This document shows, piece by piece, positions 6,878-14,599 of a stretch of DNA of 16,992 bases. The stretch's first letter is position 1. Each line of letters begins with the position of its first letter. Position numbers and translations under genes: made by a program. The stretch is from an uncultured Akkermansia sp. (lineage in GTDB: Bacteria; Verrucomicrobiota; Verrucomicrobiia; Verrucomicrobiales; Akkermansiaceae), in NCBI GenBank assembly GCA_900766865.1, contig CAAFXA010000138.1, positions 1 through 16,992 on the forward strand, in the 5' to 3' direction. Under the pieces are notes generated by a model that had not been told where the DNA came from, ran no database searches, and was given only the letters and a program-made list of their open reading frames with translations.

Positions 6878-7762
6878 TTATGCGCGGAAGTGTTGCCAGC
6901 CTTGAGAGAGGGGTGTGGCAGTGTCTGTGGAAAGCTTGCCGATGGGGAAAACGGGCTGTGGCAGGGTGTGGGATTGCAGGGTGTTGAAATCGTGTGGGGA
7001 GAGGGTGAAGAGCAGCTCGTAATCTTCGCCGTCGGAGATAGCCTCGGCGGTACTGCAGCCGGGGTTGCAGGGTATCTGTTCGTGGAAGAGCTGGTAAGAG
7101 CAGCCGCTGGCTGCTGCAAGGCGTGGGAGGTCTGCCCCCAGGCCGTCGGAGAGATCCATCATGGCAGTGGGCCGCGGGCCGTGTTCCATGAAGTAGCGTG
7201 CAAGCTCAAGACGTGGCTTGAAGTTCAGGTGTCGTCCGCTCGGAAATGACCCGCCCAGTGGCCCGCTTACGCAGATGATGTCTCCGGGACGTCCGCCGCT
7301 GCGGAGGATGGCCCGCCCGTGTTCGACACGCCCCGTGAGGGCTACGTTGATGACAATGCCTTCGCTGGGGAGCGAGGATGTTTCGCCTCCGGCCACAGAA
7401 ATGCCGTATAACGCGGCGCAGGCGTTCAGGCCGCTGTAGATACCTTCTGCGGTCTCAACGGAGCGCTGAGGGTGCATGAGAAGGGTTATAAGGGCATATT
7501 CCGGTATGCCGCCCATGGCTGCGATATCGCTCACGGCTCGAGCGAGGGCTTTGTACCCAACGAGCTCGGGTGCGGTATCCGGGGTAAAGTGTACTGCTTC
7601 CACTACCACGTCCGTCTTGAGGAGGGTGTCCCACTCCGTGTCCCGGGGCACCACGGCGCAGTCATCTCCGGGCCCTGTCAGCATGGGGGCCTGGGTGGTG
7701 AGGCGTTGGAGCAGCCTTTGCAGGACAGCGTTTTCGCCCAGCTGGTGGAGCGGGGTTGGCAC
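6878..7762 (-). CDS. thiL: Thiamine-monophosphate kinase
   Basis: This 294-aa protein belongs to the ThiL/PurM fold family. It phosphorylates thiamine monophosphate with ATP to thiamine diphosphate, the last step of the pathway. Motifs in order are PGDDCAVV (31-38), DVVVEAVHF (51-59), KALARAVSDIAAMGG (71-85), AGGETSS (124-130), MMDLSDGLGADL (201-212) and SDGEDYELLF (243-252). The family often has GGEDYELL at the last site, so D244 replaces a Gly. The aspartates expected to bind metal are present. The start is GTG at 7762; no other start in this frame fits, and it lies 5 nt after the stop of the preceding gene. No thiamine (TPP) riboswitch is visible, as expected for an internal operon gene. 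It is the last gene of the seven-gene - strand run. Confidence 0.95.
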   Translation of the reverse strand: MPTPLHQLGENAVLQRLLQRLTTQAPMLTGPGDDCAVVPRDTEWDTLLKTDVVVEAVHFTPDTAPELVGYKALARAVSDIAAMGGIPEYALITLLMHPQRSVETAEGIYSGLNACAALYGISVAGGETSSLPSEGIVINVALTGRVEHGRAILRSGGRPGDIICVSGPLGGSFPSGRHLNFKPRLELARYFMEHGPRPTAMMDLSDGLGADLPRLAAASGCSYQLFHEQIPCNPGCSTAEAISDGEDYELLFTLSPHDFNTLQSHTLPQPVFPIGKLSTDTATPLSQGWQHFRA

Positions 7763-7767
7763 GGGGA

Positions 7768-8601
7768 TTATGCGGATGTGGAGATAATGGCTATTGTAGA
7801 AATGCTATTGAAGAGCATGTGCAGGAGGATGCAGTAGCGCAGGGAGCGGGTTTTTTCGTAGATAACGCACTCCAATACGGCAAAACCGAAGAGGGGCAGT
7901 GCCTGCACCAGTGCCATGTGAATGGAGGCAAAGAGAAGGGAGGAGGCCACACAGGCGGCAAAAATGCCGACTCGTTGTCTGAGGATGTTGTAGAGGAAGC
8001 CTCTGAAGGCAATTTCTTCCACAACGGGAGCAATGATGACGGAGCCGAAGCAGAGAGCCGCGAGAGTAGCAGGTTCTGTTTCGTTGGCCATCATGTTGGT
8101 GATATCCTGATTAACCGGGGTGTCTGTGAGCTGCGTAAGCCATTTTTCCACCCCGCAGGCTCCCAGAATGGAGCAGTAGAGGTAGATGCCGCAGAGTGCC
8201 AGAAGCACCAGCAGCAGGCTGCGTTTACGGGCTGCGGCCTCTGTGGGTGGCAGAGACATGTAGCGCAGCAGAAATGGGAGGTAGATGAGGGTGTTGACGA
8301 TATTGGCATACCAGACCTGCATAGCTGTGGACTCTCCGCGTGTGGAGGGGATAGCGGAGCTCAGACAGCAGTAGGCATAGAACAGCAGAAACAAGAGGGT
8401 ATAGAGCTCATCCGCCAGTGTGGGGAAACTGGAGCCGGCGAAGCGGGTGATGCGTGGCAGGCACTCCTTGCCACTCAGGCGTCCGAGGGCCTGCGTCCCG
8501 GCAGCGATGCCCCATAGCAGCAGGCAGATGAGGGTGGCTCCCAGTAGCAGGCCGATGTTGACCCACACATATAGCGGTAATTCGGAAAGAAGGCTTATCA
8601 T
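7768..8601 (-). CDS. CPBP-family intramembrane glutamic endopeptidase
   Basis: This 277-aa polytopic membrane protein belongs to the CPBP/Abi (Rce1-like) protease family. Several hydrophobic segments are evident (about residues 10-35, 65-85, 98-114, 128-150, 180-193, 212-228, 232-248 and 256-273). The catalytic motifs are EEIAFRG (E195, E196, R200), FASIH (H228) and HMLFN (H261, N265), matching the EExxxR, FxxxH and HxxxN motifs of the family. The chosen start is the ATG at 8601, which overlaps the upstream stop as ATGA. An in-frame start at 8799 would add 66 residues of low-complexity, Cys-rich sequence wholly inside the phosphopantetheinyl transferase gene and is not credible. Family members process prenylated or peptide substrates or act in bacteriocin immunity; the substrate here is unknown. 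It is co-transcribed with the GTPase system genes upstream. Confidence 0.87.
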   Translation of the reverse strand: MISLLSELPLYVWVNIGLLLGATLICLLLWGIAAGTQALGRLSGKECLPRITRFAGSSFPTLADELYTLLFLLFYAYCCLSSAIPSTRGESTAMQVWYANIVNTLIYLPFLLRYMSLPPTEAAARKRSLLLVLLALCGIYLYCSILGACGVEKWLTQLTDTPVNQDITNMMANETEPATLAALCFGSVIIAPVVEEIAFRGFLYNILRQRVGIFAACVASSLLFASIHMALVQALPLFGFAVLECVIYEKTRSLRYCILLHMLFNSISTIAIISTSA

Positions 8602-9212
8602 GGCTGTGAAGTGGAGGTATCGCTTGCGGTTGATGTATAGGCAACAGCTCCGCAGTAGCCGCTGGCCGGTGTGAATAGCTGCACATGCGGGGCATTGTCG
8701 AAGAGGGGACGTATGCGCCCGTTCTGCCACAGAAAGGGGTACCTGAGCGCCTGCCAGATGCTGGATGCTGCATGCTTGACCAGGGCTTCCGCAGCACACC
8801 AGCAGGCAAAGAACTCCTCTGCGCTGCTTCCTCGGGCCTGCCAGGCCTGTAGCTGCTGAGGGTGCATGATGCGGGCTGCAAGCCTTGCGGAAACTACTGC
8901 GGGACGCAGCTGTTGTACATCCACGCCGATGGGCGCATCGTGTACTGCCAGACAGAGAATATCGCCGGAATGGCTCTGGTTAAAGTGTAGCTCGCCATCG
9001 GCCAGTAGCGGCTTGCCCAGCTCGGTGCTGGTAAAGGAGAGGCTCTCCGGTGCACGGTGAAGTATTCTTCCCAGCTCGCGGCGCAGGTTGGCGCGTGCTG
9101 CGAGATATCGGGGACCACGCGTAGCGGTCAGCTCAAGTTCGCGGGGGCAGAGCAAGGCCTGTTCTGCTGCGCCGCAGGGTAAATCCCCGTATCTGTAGCA
9201 GAAGTAGGTCAT
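8598..9212 (-). CDS. 4'-phosphopantetheinyl transferase superfamily protein
   Basis: This 204-aa Sfp-type transferase moves the phosphopantetheine arm from CoA to a serine of acyl, peptidyl or aryl carrier proteins. The motifs are GKPLL and LHFNQSHSG (about 66-83, with N78 and H81), IGVDVQ (95-100, with the metal-binding D98) and FFACWCAAEALVKH (134-147). The last usually reads W-x-x-KEA-x-x-K; here E142 and K146 are kept, but the first Lys is replaced by Ala (A141). The size suits a Sfp/EntD-like enzyme rather than the small AcpS. ATG at 9212 overlaps the phosphoesterase stop (ATGA), and its own stop overlaps the CPBP start in the same way. No polyketide or non-ribosomal peptide genes are nearby, so the carrier protein is unknown; it could be the general fatty-acid ACP. 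Confidence 0.86.
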   Translation of the reverse strand: MTYFCYRYGDLPCGAAEQALLCPRELELTATRGPRYLAARANLRRELGRILHRAPESLSFTSTELGKPLLADGELHFNQSHSGDILCLAVHDAPIGVDVQQLRPAVVSARLAARIMHPQQLQAWQARGSSAEEFFACWCAAEALVKHAASSIWQALRYPFLWQNGRIRPLFDNAPHVQLFTPASGYCGAVAYTSTASDTSTSQP

Positions 9213-9703
9213 GAGAGGGGGTGGTGCGTGAGGCTGTTGGTGCTGGTATCATACACGGCAAAGCCGGGGGACTGGCGCACGCCGGCTATTTCTCCGGGAT
9301 TGACCAGAATGGTATTTCCGCAGAGCTGCTGAGCTGCTGTATGTGTGTGTCCATAGAACGCTGCATCATATTGCCCGCTGCAGGCGGCCTGTCGGGCGAT
9401 AGTGGGATAATGTGTAAGGAAGATTCGGCGCCCATCCAGCTCGATGTCTCCGGCATCCCCATGGTGGCAGGTGTGGTGAAATTGTTCTGCCAACCTCAGA
9501 AAACTTGCTCTGTCAAACTCATTGTTGCCGAATACCAGGTCTATGCCTCCATTCCACTCTTCGCGAAGGGTGCGGAATGTGGTGAGCCCCGCCATGTCTC
9601 CCGCAAACAACAGGTGCGTACAACCAAGCTCCTCTGCCCGGTACAGAGCCGTCAGCAGGTTGTCGGTGTGGTCATGTATATCGGCAAGCAGGGCAACAAG
9701 CAT
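9209..9703 (-). CDS. YfcE/MJ0936-type metallophosphoesterase
   Basis: This 164-aa calcineurin-like phosphoesterase of the small YfcE class is expected to be a cytosolic, divalent-metal-dependent phosphodiesterase. The metal-binding motifs occur in order: DIHDH (8-12), FAGDMAG, FGNNEFD, THYP and GHTHTA, matching D-x-H, GD, GN-(H/D/E), H and GH-x-H of the family. The segment NTILVNPGEIAGVR is also typical of YfcE. The start ATG at 9703 lies 3 nt after the stop of the upstream gene, and its stop overlaps the phosphopantetheinyl transferase start. Small enzymes of this type hydrolyse varied phosphodiesters in vitro, and the physiological substrate cannot be read from sequence. Its position directly after the GTPase-system genes leaves open a role in a nucleotide-based signal, but this is speculative. 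Confidence 0.9.
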   Translation of the reverse strand: MLVALLADIHDHTDNLLTALYRAEELGCTHLLFAGDMAGLTTFRTLREEWNGGIDLVFGNNEFDRASFLRLAEQFHHTCHHGDAGDIELDGRRIFLTHYPTIARQAACSGQYDAAFYGHTHTAAQQLCGNTILVNPGEIAGVRQSPGFAVYDTSTNSLTHHPLS

Positions 9704-9706
9704 GGT

Positions 9707-11839
9707 TTATCTGCGGCGTGCGGTGAATATGGGGGAGAAGGGGATGGCCCCCTCCGGTTGCTCGGATACGGGAACTGCCGTTAATCCGTCCTCTGTGATG
9801 TACCAGATTGTTGTTTCCGGTGCCAATTCTCGGAAGATGGCGGCCTTGCCGGCTTCGTTCACATAGCCACTGAAGTCCACGCCAACACTCATCAGCGGGC
9901 CGAAGTTTTGCTGCATTTCCCTGAGGTAGTCTGCACCCCGGTTGTTGCGGAACCATGCCTCAAAATCTGCCTCAGCCAGCTCCATCTGGCGGCTCCGCCC
10001 CAGCCAGCAACCGGGGCGCATCTCGATATTGTGCCGTTGTATCAGCTTGCGGAAGGATGTGGCGTGGCACCTCAGTGTCGGGCTGTAGCGGGCTCCGGTG
10101 AGCAGACGGTGCTCGTGCAGACTCATCAGCAGCAGGAGCCGGTGGTATACACAGGCTGCGGCCAGCGCCGGGCAGGTGGAGCTCTCCATATTCAGCACTG
10201 CTGTCAATAGCTCTGGTATGTTGCACTCTCGGAAGAAGTCGGCCTTCTCCAGCCGGGCTGTTTTCACCAGGGCGCGCGCATCGATGGTGCGTCGCCATAC
10301 ATTGGAGGCGTCATCCCAGCAGACGTGGCGGTTGGTGGGGGTGGCTGCGGGGTCGAGGTCTGAGCGCTTAATGTGGACTCGGTGGTCTTTGTCTATACTG
10401 GGCGGCACCTCTGTATAACAAACGTCGCCGGAGCTGTTGGTCACTTCGTAGATGACGCGTCGCAGGGAGGGCGCGGTGAACAGGTCGTCCATCAGGATAA
10501 CCTGAGCCTGGGTGGCCGGGTATGCCGGCGTGAAGGTTGGCCCTTTATGCAGGAGTGTCTGGACGGCTGCTGCGGTCTCTGCGTCGTCAATTTTGCTCTC
10601 CGGATCCTGCATCAGGCTTTTAATGTCATCTTCCTCCGGCAGCAGTGTTCGAATGCGCGTGTACGAGAGCGCTGGCTCGTAGCGTGTCGGGGCCAAGGCC
10701 TGCAGCGCATCGCGGAATTGCTTGTAGGTGCGTGCTCGGCGCAGGCGCTTGAGGAAGTCCTGGTAGTTTGCGATTTCTCGCAGGCAGGTATCGATGAGCT
10801 CCAGCCTTTCTTCAATGGGAGCGTGTAATTCCGGTGGGAATTTGTAGCTGGCTGCAGCGTGTCGGTACAGCAAGCTGCGTTTGGTGATTTCTGTGCGGTG
10901 TTCTCTGAGTGCTGCTGTATCCTGCTCCGGGGTGCCGACGAAGGGCGGGAGGGGTGGCAGGGGCTCCAGAAGGCGCTGGTGGAGGCGTGCGCGTTGCTCC
11001 TCCAGCTGGGCGTGTTCTCTCTTGCAGAGGATGGTCCAGCGTTTACTCAGGTCTTCGTAGTCTCTGGGGCGACTGCTGAGCCCCTGTTCAATTTCTGCAC
11101 GCAGGGAGAGCCGCATGGCGGAGATGGTTCCGCGCCCGCTTTCGATACGCCGGATGTGTTTTTCCAGCCTGTTACGCAGCTGGCGGATAGAGGTAAGATG
11201 CAGGTTTGCCGTTTTTACCGTATTTTCCAGTTGCGGGCAGAAGAGGCGGTTGATGCTGGTATTGGCAATGGGCAGAACTGTTTCGACTCGTTCAGCTGTG
11301 TCCACCTGTATGGCGCTGCGTAACTCATCTTCCAGACTGCATGCCCGCCGGTACGTCAGAAAGCCGATACCTGTCAGAACGGCGCCCACAGCAGCCACTC
11401 CTCCCAGCCACAGGCAGGCCCGGCGTGCTTTGCCCATGCCACGGCGGCGCAGTTCTTTGCGCAGGGAGGCTCGGTAGCTGCGCAGGGCCGGCAATTCCTG
11501 GTCGCCCATCGCTCGCAGAGAGCTGCTCAGGGTTTGCTGATTTTTTTCCAGCTGTTGGGTGGGGACGCTTTGTAATCTGTTCTCCGGGTAGGCGGAGATG
11601 AGGGCCATGATTCTGTCGCAGGCCTCGCGAGACTCTCGCTCACGCCGCTGAGCTGCCGTTTCTGTGGCCAGCAGGGGCAGCCCCTTGCGCAGTCGCTCCA
11701 GTTCTTGTGCTGCTTCCTCGTCTTCCGGGTGAGCCTCCAGATGCTGTACCAACAGAGCTTCCGCGGCCTGCATGTTGCCGGCCACAGCGTAGCGCCGCAG
11801 TTTGCGTCTCAGGGGGTGCTCTGTGTTTTTGCGTGCCAT
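9707..11839 (-). CDS. Membrane-anchored TPR-like/helical protein of unknown function (GTPase-system component)
   Basis: I do not recognise this 710-aa protein. Residues about 15-53 look like one TPR-type helical hairpin (GNMQAAEALLVQHLEAHPED). The segment 54-142 is charged and helical and includes a basic run just before a single transmembrane helix at about 143-163 (LWLGGVAAVGAVLTGIGFLTY). This layout puts the N-terminus in the cytoplasm and most of the protein in the periplasm if normal topology rules hold. Residues about 165-380 are strongly helical with coiled-coil potential (Glu/Arg/Leu-rich, around 205-290 and 340-375), interrupted by the proline stretch LPPLPPF (294-300). The last 270 residues are mixed, with beta-like segments and four or more cysteines, and no catalytic motif that I can name. 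Its start overlaps the stop of the 918-aa gene by 1 nt (TGATG), so it is surely co-expressed with it and the GTPase. Confidence 0.65.
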   Translation of the reverse strand: MARKNTEHPLRRKLRRYAVAGNMQAAEALLVQHLEAHPEDEEAAQELERLRKGLPLLATETAAQRRERESREACDRIMALISAYPENRLQSVPTQQLEKNQQTLSSSLRAMGDQELPALRSYRASLRKELRRRGMGKARRACLWLGGVAAVGAVLTGIGFLTYRRACSLEDELRSAIQVDTAERVETVLPIANTSINRLFCPQLENTVKTANLHLTSIRQLRNRLEKHIRRIESGRGTISAMRLSLRAEIEQGLSSRPRDYEDLSKRWTILCKREHAQLEEQRARLHQRLLEPLPPLPPFVGTPEQDTAALREHRTEITKRSLLYRHAAASYKFPPELHAPIEERLELIDTCLREIANYQDFLKRLRRARTYKQFRDALQALAPTRYEPALSYTRIRTLLPEEDDIKSLMQDPESKIDDAETAAAVQTLLHKGPTFTPAYPATQAQVILMDDLFTAPSLRRVIYEVTNSSGDVCYTEVPPSIDKDHRVHIKRSDLDPAATPTNRHVCWDDASNVWRRTIDARALVKTARLEKADFFRECNIPELLTAVLNMESSTCPALAAACVYHRLLLLMSLHEHRLLTGARYSPTLRCHATSFRKLIQRHNIEMRPGCWLGRSRQMELAEADFEAWFRNNRGADYLREMQQNFGPLMSVGVDFSGYVNEAGKAAIFRELAPETTIWYITEDGLTAVPVSEQPEGAIPFSPIFTARRR

Positions 11840-14595
11840 CAGTCGGATGAAATGGGAGAAAGTGTGTAGTACCAGGTCAGCTCATTGTCTGGTCCCGGCC
11901 CTACGTTTTCGAGCCGCAGAACGAGATGTACGCTGTTGTGGTTGGTACTGCGTGTGTATTCTGTGCGGTAAGTCTGGCGTATTGTCTGGGAAAGGGCATT
12001 ACAGATGCCGGTCCGGATATCCTGCAGGGACAGCTTACTGCGCAGCTGGTGGCTTATTCTGTTGCGGGCTCGGTTGTGGCTGTTGCCTCGGCCTCTGGCT
12101 TCGTCCGGGGTGATGCAGAGTTGTGGGTCGCGCTGGAATATGTCTTCGAGCTGCTGAGCAAAGCGGGGATTTTCAAAGAGCTGGCGGTATCGTTCCACCA
12201 GCATATTGTGCTGCTTGATGGGCAGGTTTGCGTTCTGCGGCGCTGCGAGCTCATAGAGCGTTGCCAGGGAATAGAGGCGGTCTCCCTGTGGCAGCTTGCC
12301 ACAGCAGCAGGTGTTGGCTGTTTGCAGGAAGCTTCTGAGCACAGGCTCGGCAAAATTGAAGTTCTGCTGCAGCTGCAGATTGTAGAGGTCGCACAGGTGA
12401 TTGGTGCTGTCCAGTTTGTTGGCCGTGCAGGTGTAGTGAAGAATGCCGTCCTTTGCAGCCTGGTTGATAATGATGCGGTTGCGCCCGGTGAAAAGGGGCA
12501 GGCGCAGTAATTGCCCCGGCTGCAGTTGGAGGGGGATGCTGCTGTTGAGGGCACTGAAATCGACACCCTGCTGCAAATCAAGATTCTTATGCGGATTCTG
12601 GCGCGTGGGGGCGGCCAGTGTCAGCTTAGCCGGGGTGAGTACAAAGAGCCCGTCTGCTGCCGGCCGGGGACTGGTGGTAGCCAGTCCATAGAGCGGAATT
12701 TCCTGGCGGGGCAGCAACATGTAAGTGCAGAGACGGTTTTGCTCATCTGCCTTCCGTAGTTTGATGGCTGTGGGTTCTCCGTTCAGCGTTAAGGAAACCA
12801 GTTTCCCTTCTTTCGCTTCCAGTCTCAGGGCGGGGCTGTCCTTGTAATGCTCCAGCAACCATGCACCTTCTTCGCTGGATGGGGATATGTGCAGGGGCCT
12901 GGCTCCTTCTGTGCTCATGGGGGACTGGCCCTGCAGAGCATTGCCCATCGGCACGGCTTCATAAGCCTGTACCTCCAGGGTGGTCGCTTCGCTCCCCAGT
13001 GCTTTCTGTAGAAAATCGGGCAGGGGGTCACCCTGCAGTATGATGTGCGGGGTGAGAGCCTCCTGTACCGGTCCCTGTTGTTGCTGCTCAGTGGGCAGCG
13101 CAGGTTGCGGTTCTGTGACAGGTTGTTCAGGGGCTGGCTGTTCTGAAGGCTGCCGGGGTGTTTGTTCCTGAGTTGTTGCGGGGGCTTCGGCCGTATCGGT
13201 AAAGCCCGGCATATACTGGAGGAAGGGGGGCTGCAGCAGCCACTCTGCGAGGTCGGGTCGTGCCTGCAGAAGCTCCTGCCAGGCCTGGAACTCCGGCCCC
13301 GGCATGTTGTTCTGCCATTCATCGGTCGGGCGGTCGTGGGTTGCCTCGTGCATGTAGAGTCGGCAGAGAGCGGTCGGATTCAGCTCCAGTTGCCCGGCTT
13401 TGTGATAAAGCGCCTGCAGATTGGCCGGATGGCCCTGGGCATCCGTAGAGGCGCTGCGCAGCAGGTCAATACACTCCCGCAACAGCTGCTGGCGTGGGTT
13501 TTCTGCTGTGGTTGGCTGGGTGTTCAGGTGAGCCTCCAGCTTATCAAGTTTGCGTGCTGTGGTTTCTGCCGAATAGGGGGCATTGGCCAGCTCATTAAGC
13601 TGCAGAACGTGTTCGGTGGCGTTGAAGGTGGTGATAATGGCTCCGGCAGCCTCACCGGCATCGTCCATAAAGAGGCCGGATACCAGAGATACTCCACTCC
13701 ACAGCACCCACACTCCACCCAGCACACAGAACCATCTTACCCAGCGGTGAGGCCGCGGGAGTATGTTGAATACATCCTCATCCACCACCTCGGTATATCG
13801 GTACGGGTGTCGCAGATGGGGGGACGCTGCCTGGAAGGGGGACGGCTCTGTGGGGGCTGGAGCTTGTGGAGCCTGGGGGCTGTCTGTTGTGGTTTCCGTC
13901 AGTTGCATCTGCTCAGTTACTTCCAGCACAGCGGGGTGTCGCAGTTCATCTCTGCTGGCCCCGGGGATGACAATGCGCAGGAATTCCGTGTGTTGAGTTT
14001 CGCTGTTGCCATCCGTGGTGAAACTGCGTCCCCAGCCGCGCGAGGTGGAAATCCAGTCGCTCTCATGCAGCAGTCCCAGTATATCCTCCTGTGTTGTTTC
14101 AGCCGCCGGGCACAGCACGCAGCTGTTATCGTAGGGGGCATTGAGCGGGGCTTTCGCGTTTCCCTTGTGTCCTGTAAGCTTTTTCCAGGTGGGCTGTTCG
14201 CTGGCATCCGGCAGTGCCGCAGCGGTGAGCCGTGGTTCTGTGTTGACAGCATCCTGCGCCTCTTCCACCCCGGGTACCCAGAAGTTAATGCTGTAGAGCG
14301 CCAGAATGACACCCGCCGGCGTGGGGCGGGAAGCATTGCGCCGCAGCGCCAGCATTTCCTCCTGCGACAGGGCCAGATGGTGTACTTTGTACCCATTGCT
14401 GTCCGATTTCCGGCAGCTCAGAACATGGAACATCGTGCTGCCACATGTCAGCAGCCGGTAACTGTGCAGCGGTTCATCCGGGCGACACAGCATTGCCAGC
14501 ATTCTGGCCAGCGCCGAGGGAATGCTGCGGCTGTGTACGGAGGCCGTGGTGGTGTCGTTCGGCAGTGTGCTGTATTGGATGTATTGGAATGACAT
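11839..14595 (-). CDS. Large membrane protein with GTPase-associated (GAP1-N-like) N-terminal domain
   Basis: This 918-aa protein has several parts. Residues 1 to about 230 begin FQYIQYSTLP and contain SYRLLT...FHVLSCRKSDSNGYKVHHLAL, PTWKKLTGHKGNA and WGRSFTT. From memory, this order of short blocks is shared with large PVC-group proteins beside zinc-ribbon GTPases and with the GTPase-associated protein 1 N-terminal domains; I cannot verify it here. A Pro/Gln/Ala-rich linker follows (about 235-257), then one transmembrane helix (about 288-309), a helical region (320-460), a second Pro/Gln-rich linker (about 466-508), and a C-terminal half with beta-type segments (515-715) and a helical, Cys-containing end (735-880; CCC at 763-765). 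No nuclease, protease or kinase motif is evident. ATG at 14595 is 4 nt after the GTPase stop. Probable role: inner-membrane partner or effector scaffold of the GTPase. Function is unproven. Confidence 0.68.
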   Translation of the reverse strand: MSFQYIQYSTLPNDTTTASVHSRSIPSALARMLAMLCRPDEPLHSYRLLTCGSTMFHVLSCRKSDSNGYKVHHLALSQEEMLALRRNASRPTPAGVILALYSINFWVPGVEEAQDAVNTEPRLTAAALPDASEQPTWKKLTGHKGNAKAPLNAPYDNSCVLCPAAETTQEDILGLLHESDWISTSRGWGRSFTTDGNSETQHTEFLRIVIPGASRDELRHPAVLEVTEQMQLTETTTDSPQAPQAPAPTEPSPFQAASPHLRHPYRYTEVVDEDVFNILPRPHRWVRWFCVLGGVWVLWSGVSLVSGLFMDDAGEAAGAIITTFNATEHVLQLNELANAPYSAETTARKLDKLEAHLNTQPTTAENPRQQLLRECIDLLRSASTDAQGHPANLQALYHKAGQLELNPTALCRLYMHEATHDRPTDEWQNNMPGPEFQAWQELLQARPDLAEWLLQPPFLQYMPGFTDTAEAPATTQEQTPRQPSEQPAPEQPVTEPQPALPTEQQQQGPVQEALTPHIILQGDPLPDFLQKALGSEATTLEVQAYEAVPMGNALQGQSPMSTEGARPLHISPSSEEGAWLLEHYKDSPALRLEAKEGKLVSLTLNGEPTAIKLRKADEQNRLCTYMLLPRQEIPLYGLATTSPRPAADGLFVLTPAKLTLAAPTRQNPHKNLDLQQGVDFSALNSSIPLQLQPGQLLRLPLFTGRNRIIINQAAKDGILHYTCTANKLDSTNHLCDLYNLQLQQNFNFAEPVLRSFLQTANTCCCGKLPQGDRLYSLATLYELAAPQNANLPIKQHNMLVERYRQLFENPRFAQQLEDIFQRDPQLCITPDEARGRGNSHNRARNRISHQLRSKLSLQDIRTGICNALSQTIRQTYRTEYTRSTNHNSVHLVLRLENVGPGPDNELTWYYTLSPISSD

Positions 14596-14599
14596 GGCT

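Noticed and set aside
6872..6885. GCGC-TTAT-GCGC palindrome over the thiL stop codon as a terminator
   Set aside because: Only 4 bp of stem and no U-run; chance occurrence is likely.
8602..8799. Upstream start giving a 66-residue N-terminal extension of the CPBP protease
   Set aside because: The extension overlaps the phosphopantetheinyl transferase gene completely and is not membrane-like. The ATGA overlap at 8598-8601 gives a far better start.
13162..14592. Open frame of 476 codons on the + strand
   Set aside because: It is antisense to the 918-aa gene, which has tight operon spacing and a coherent domain layout. The + strand product is Gly/Cys-rich and motif-free.
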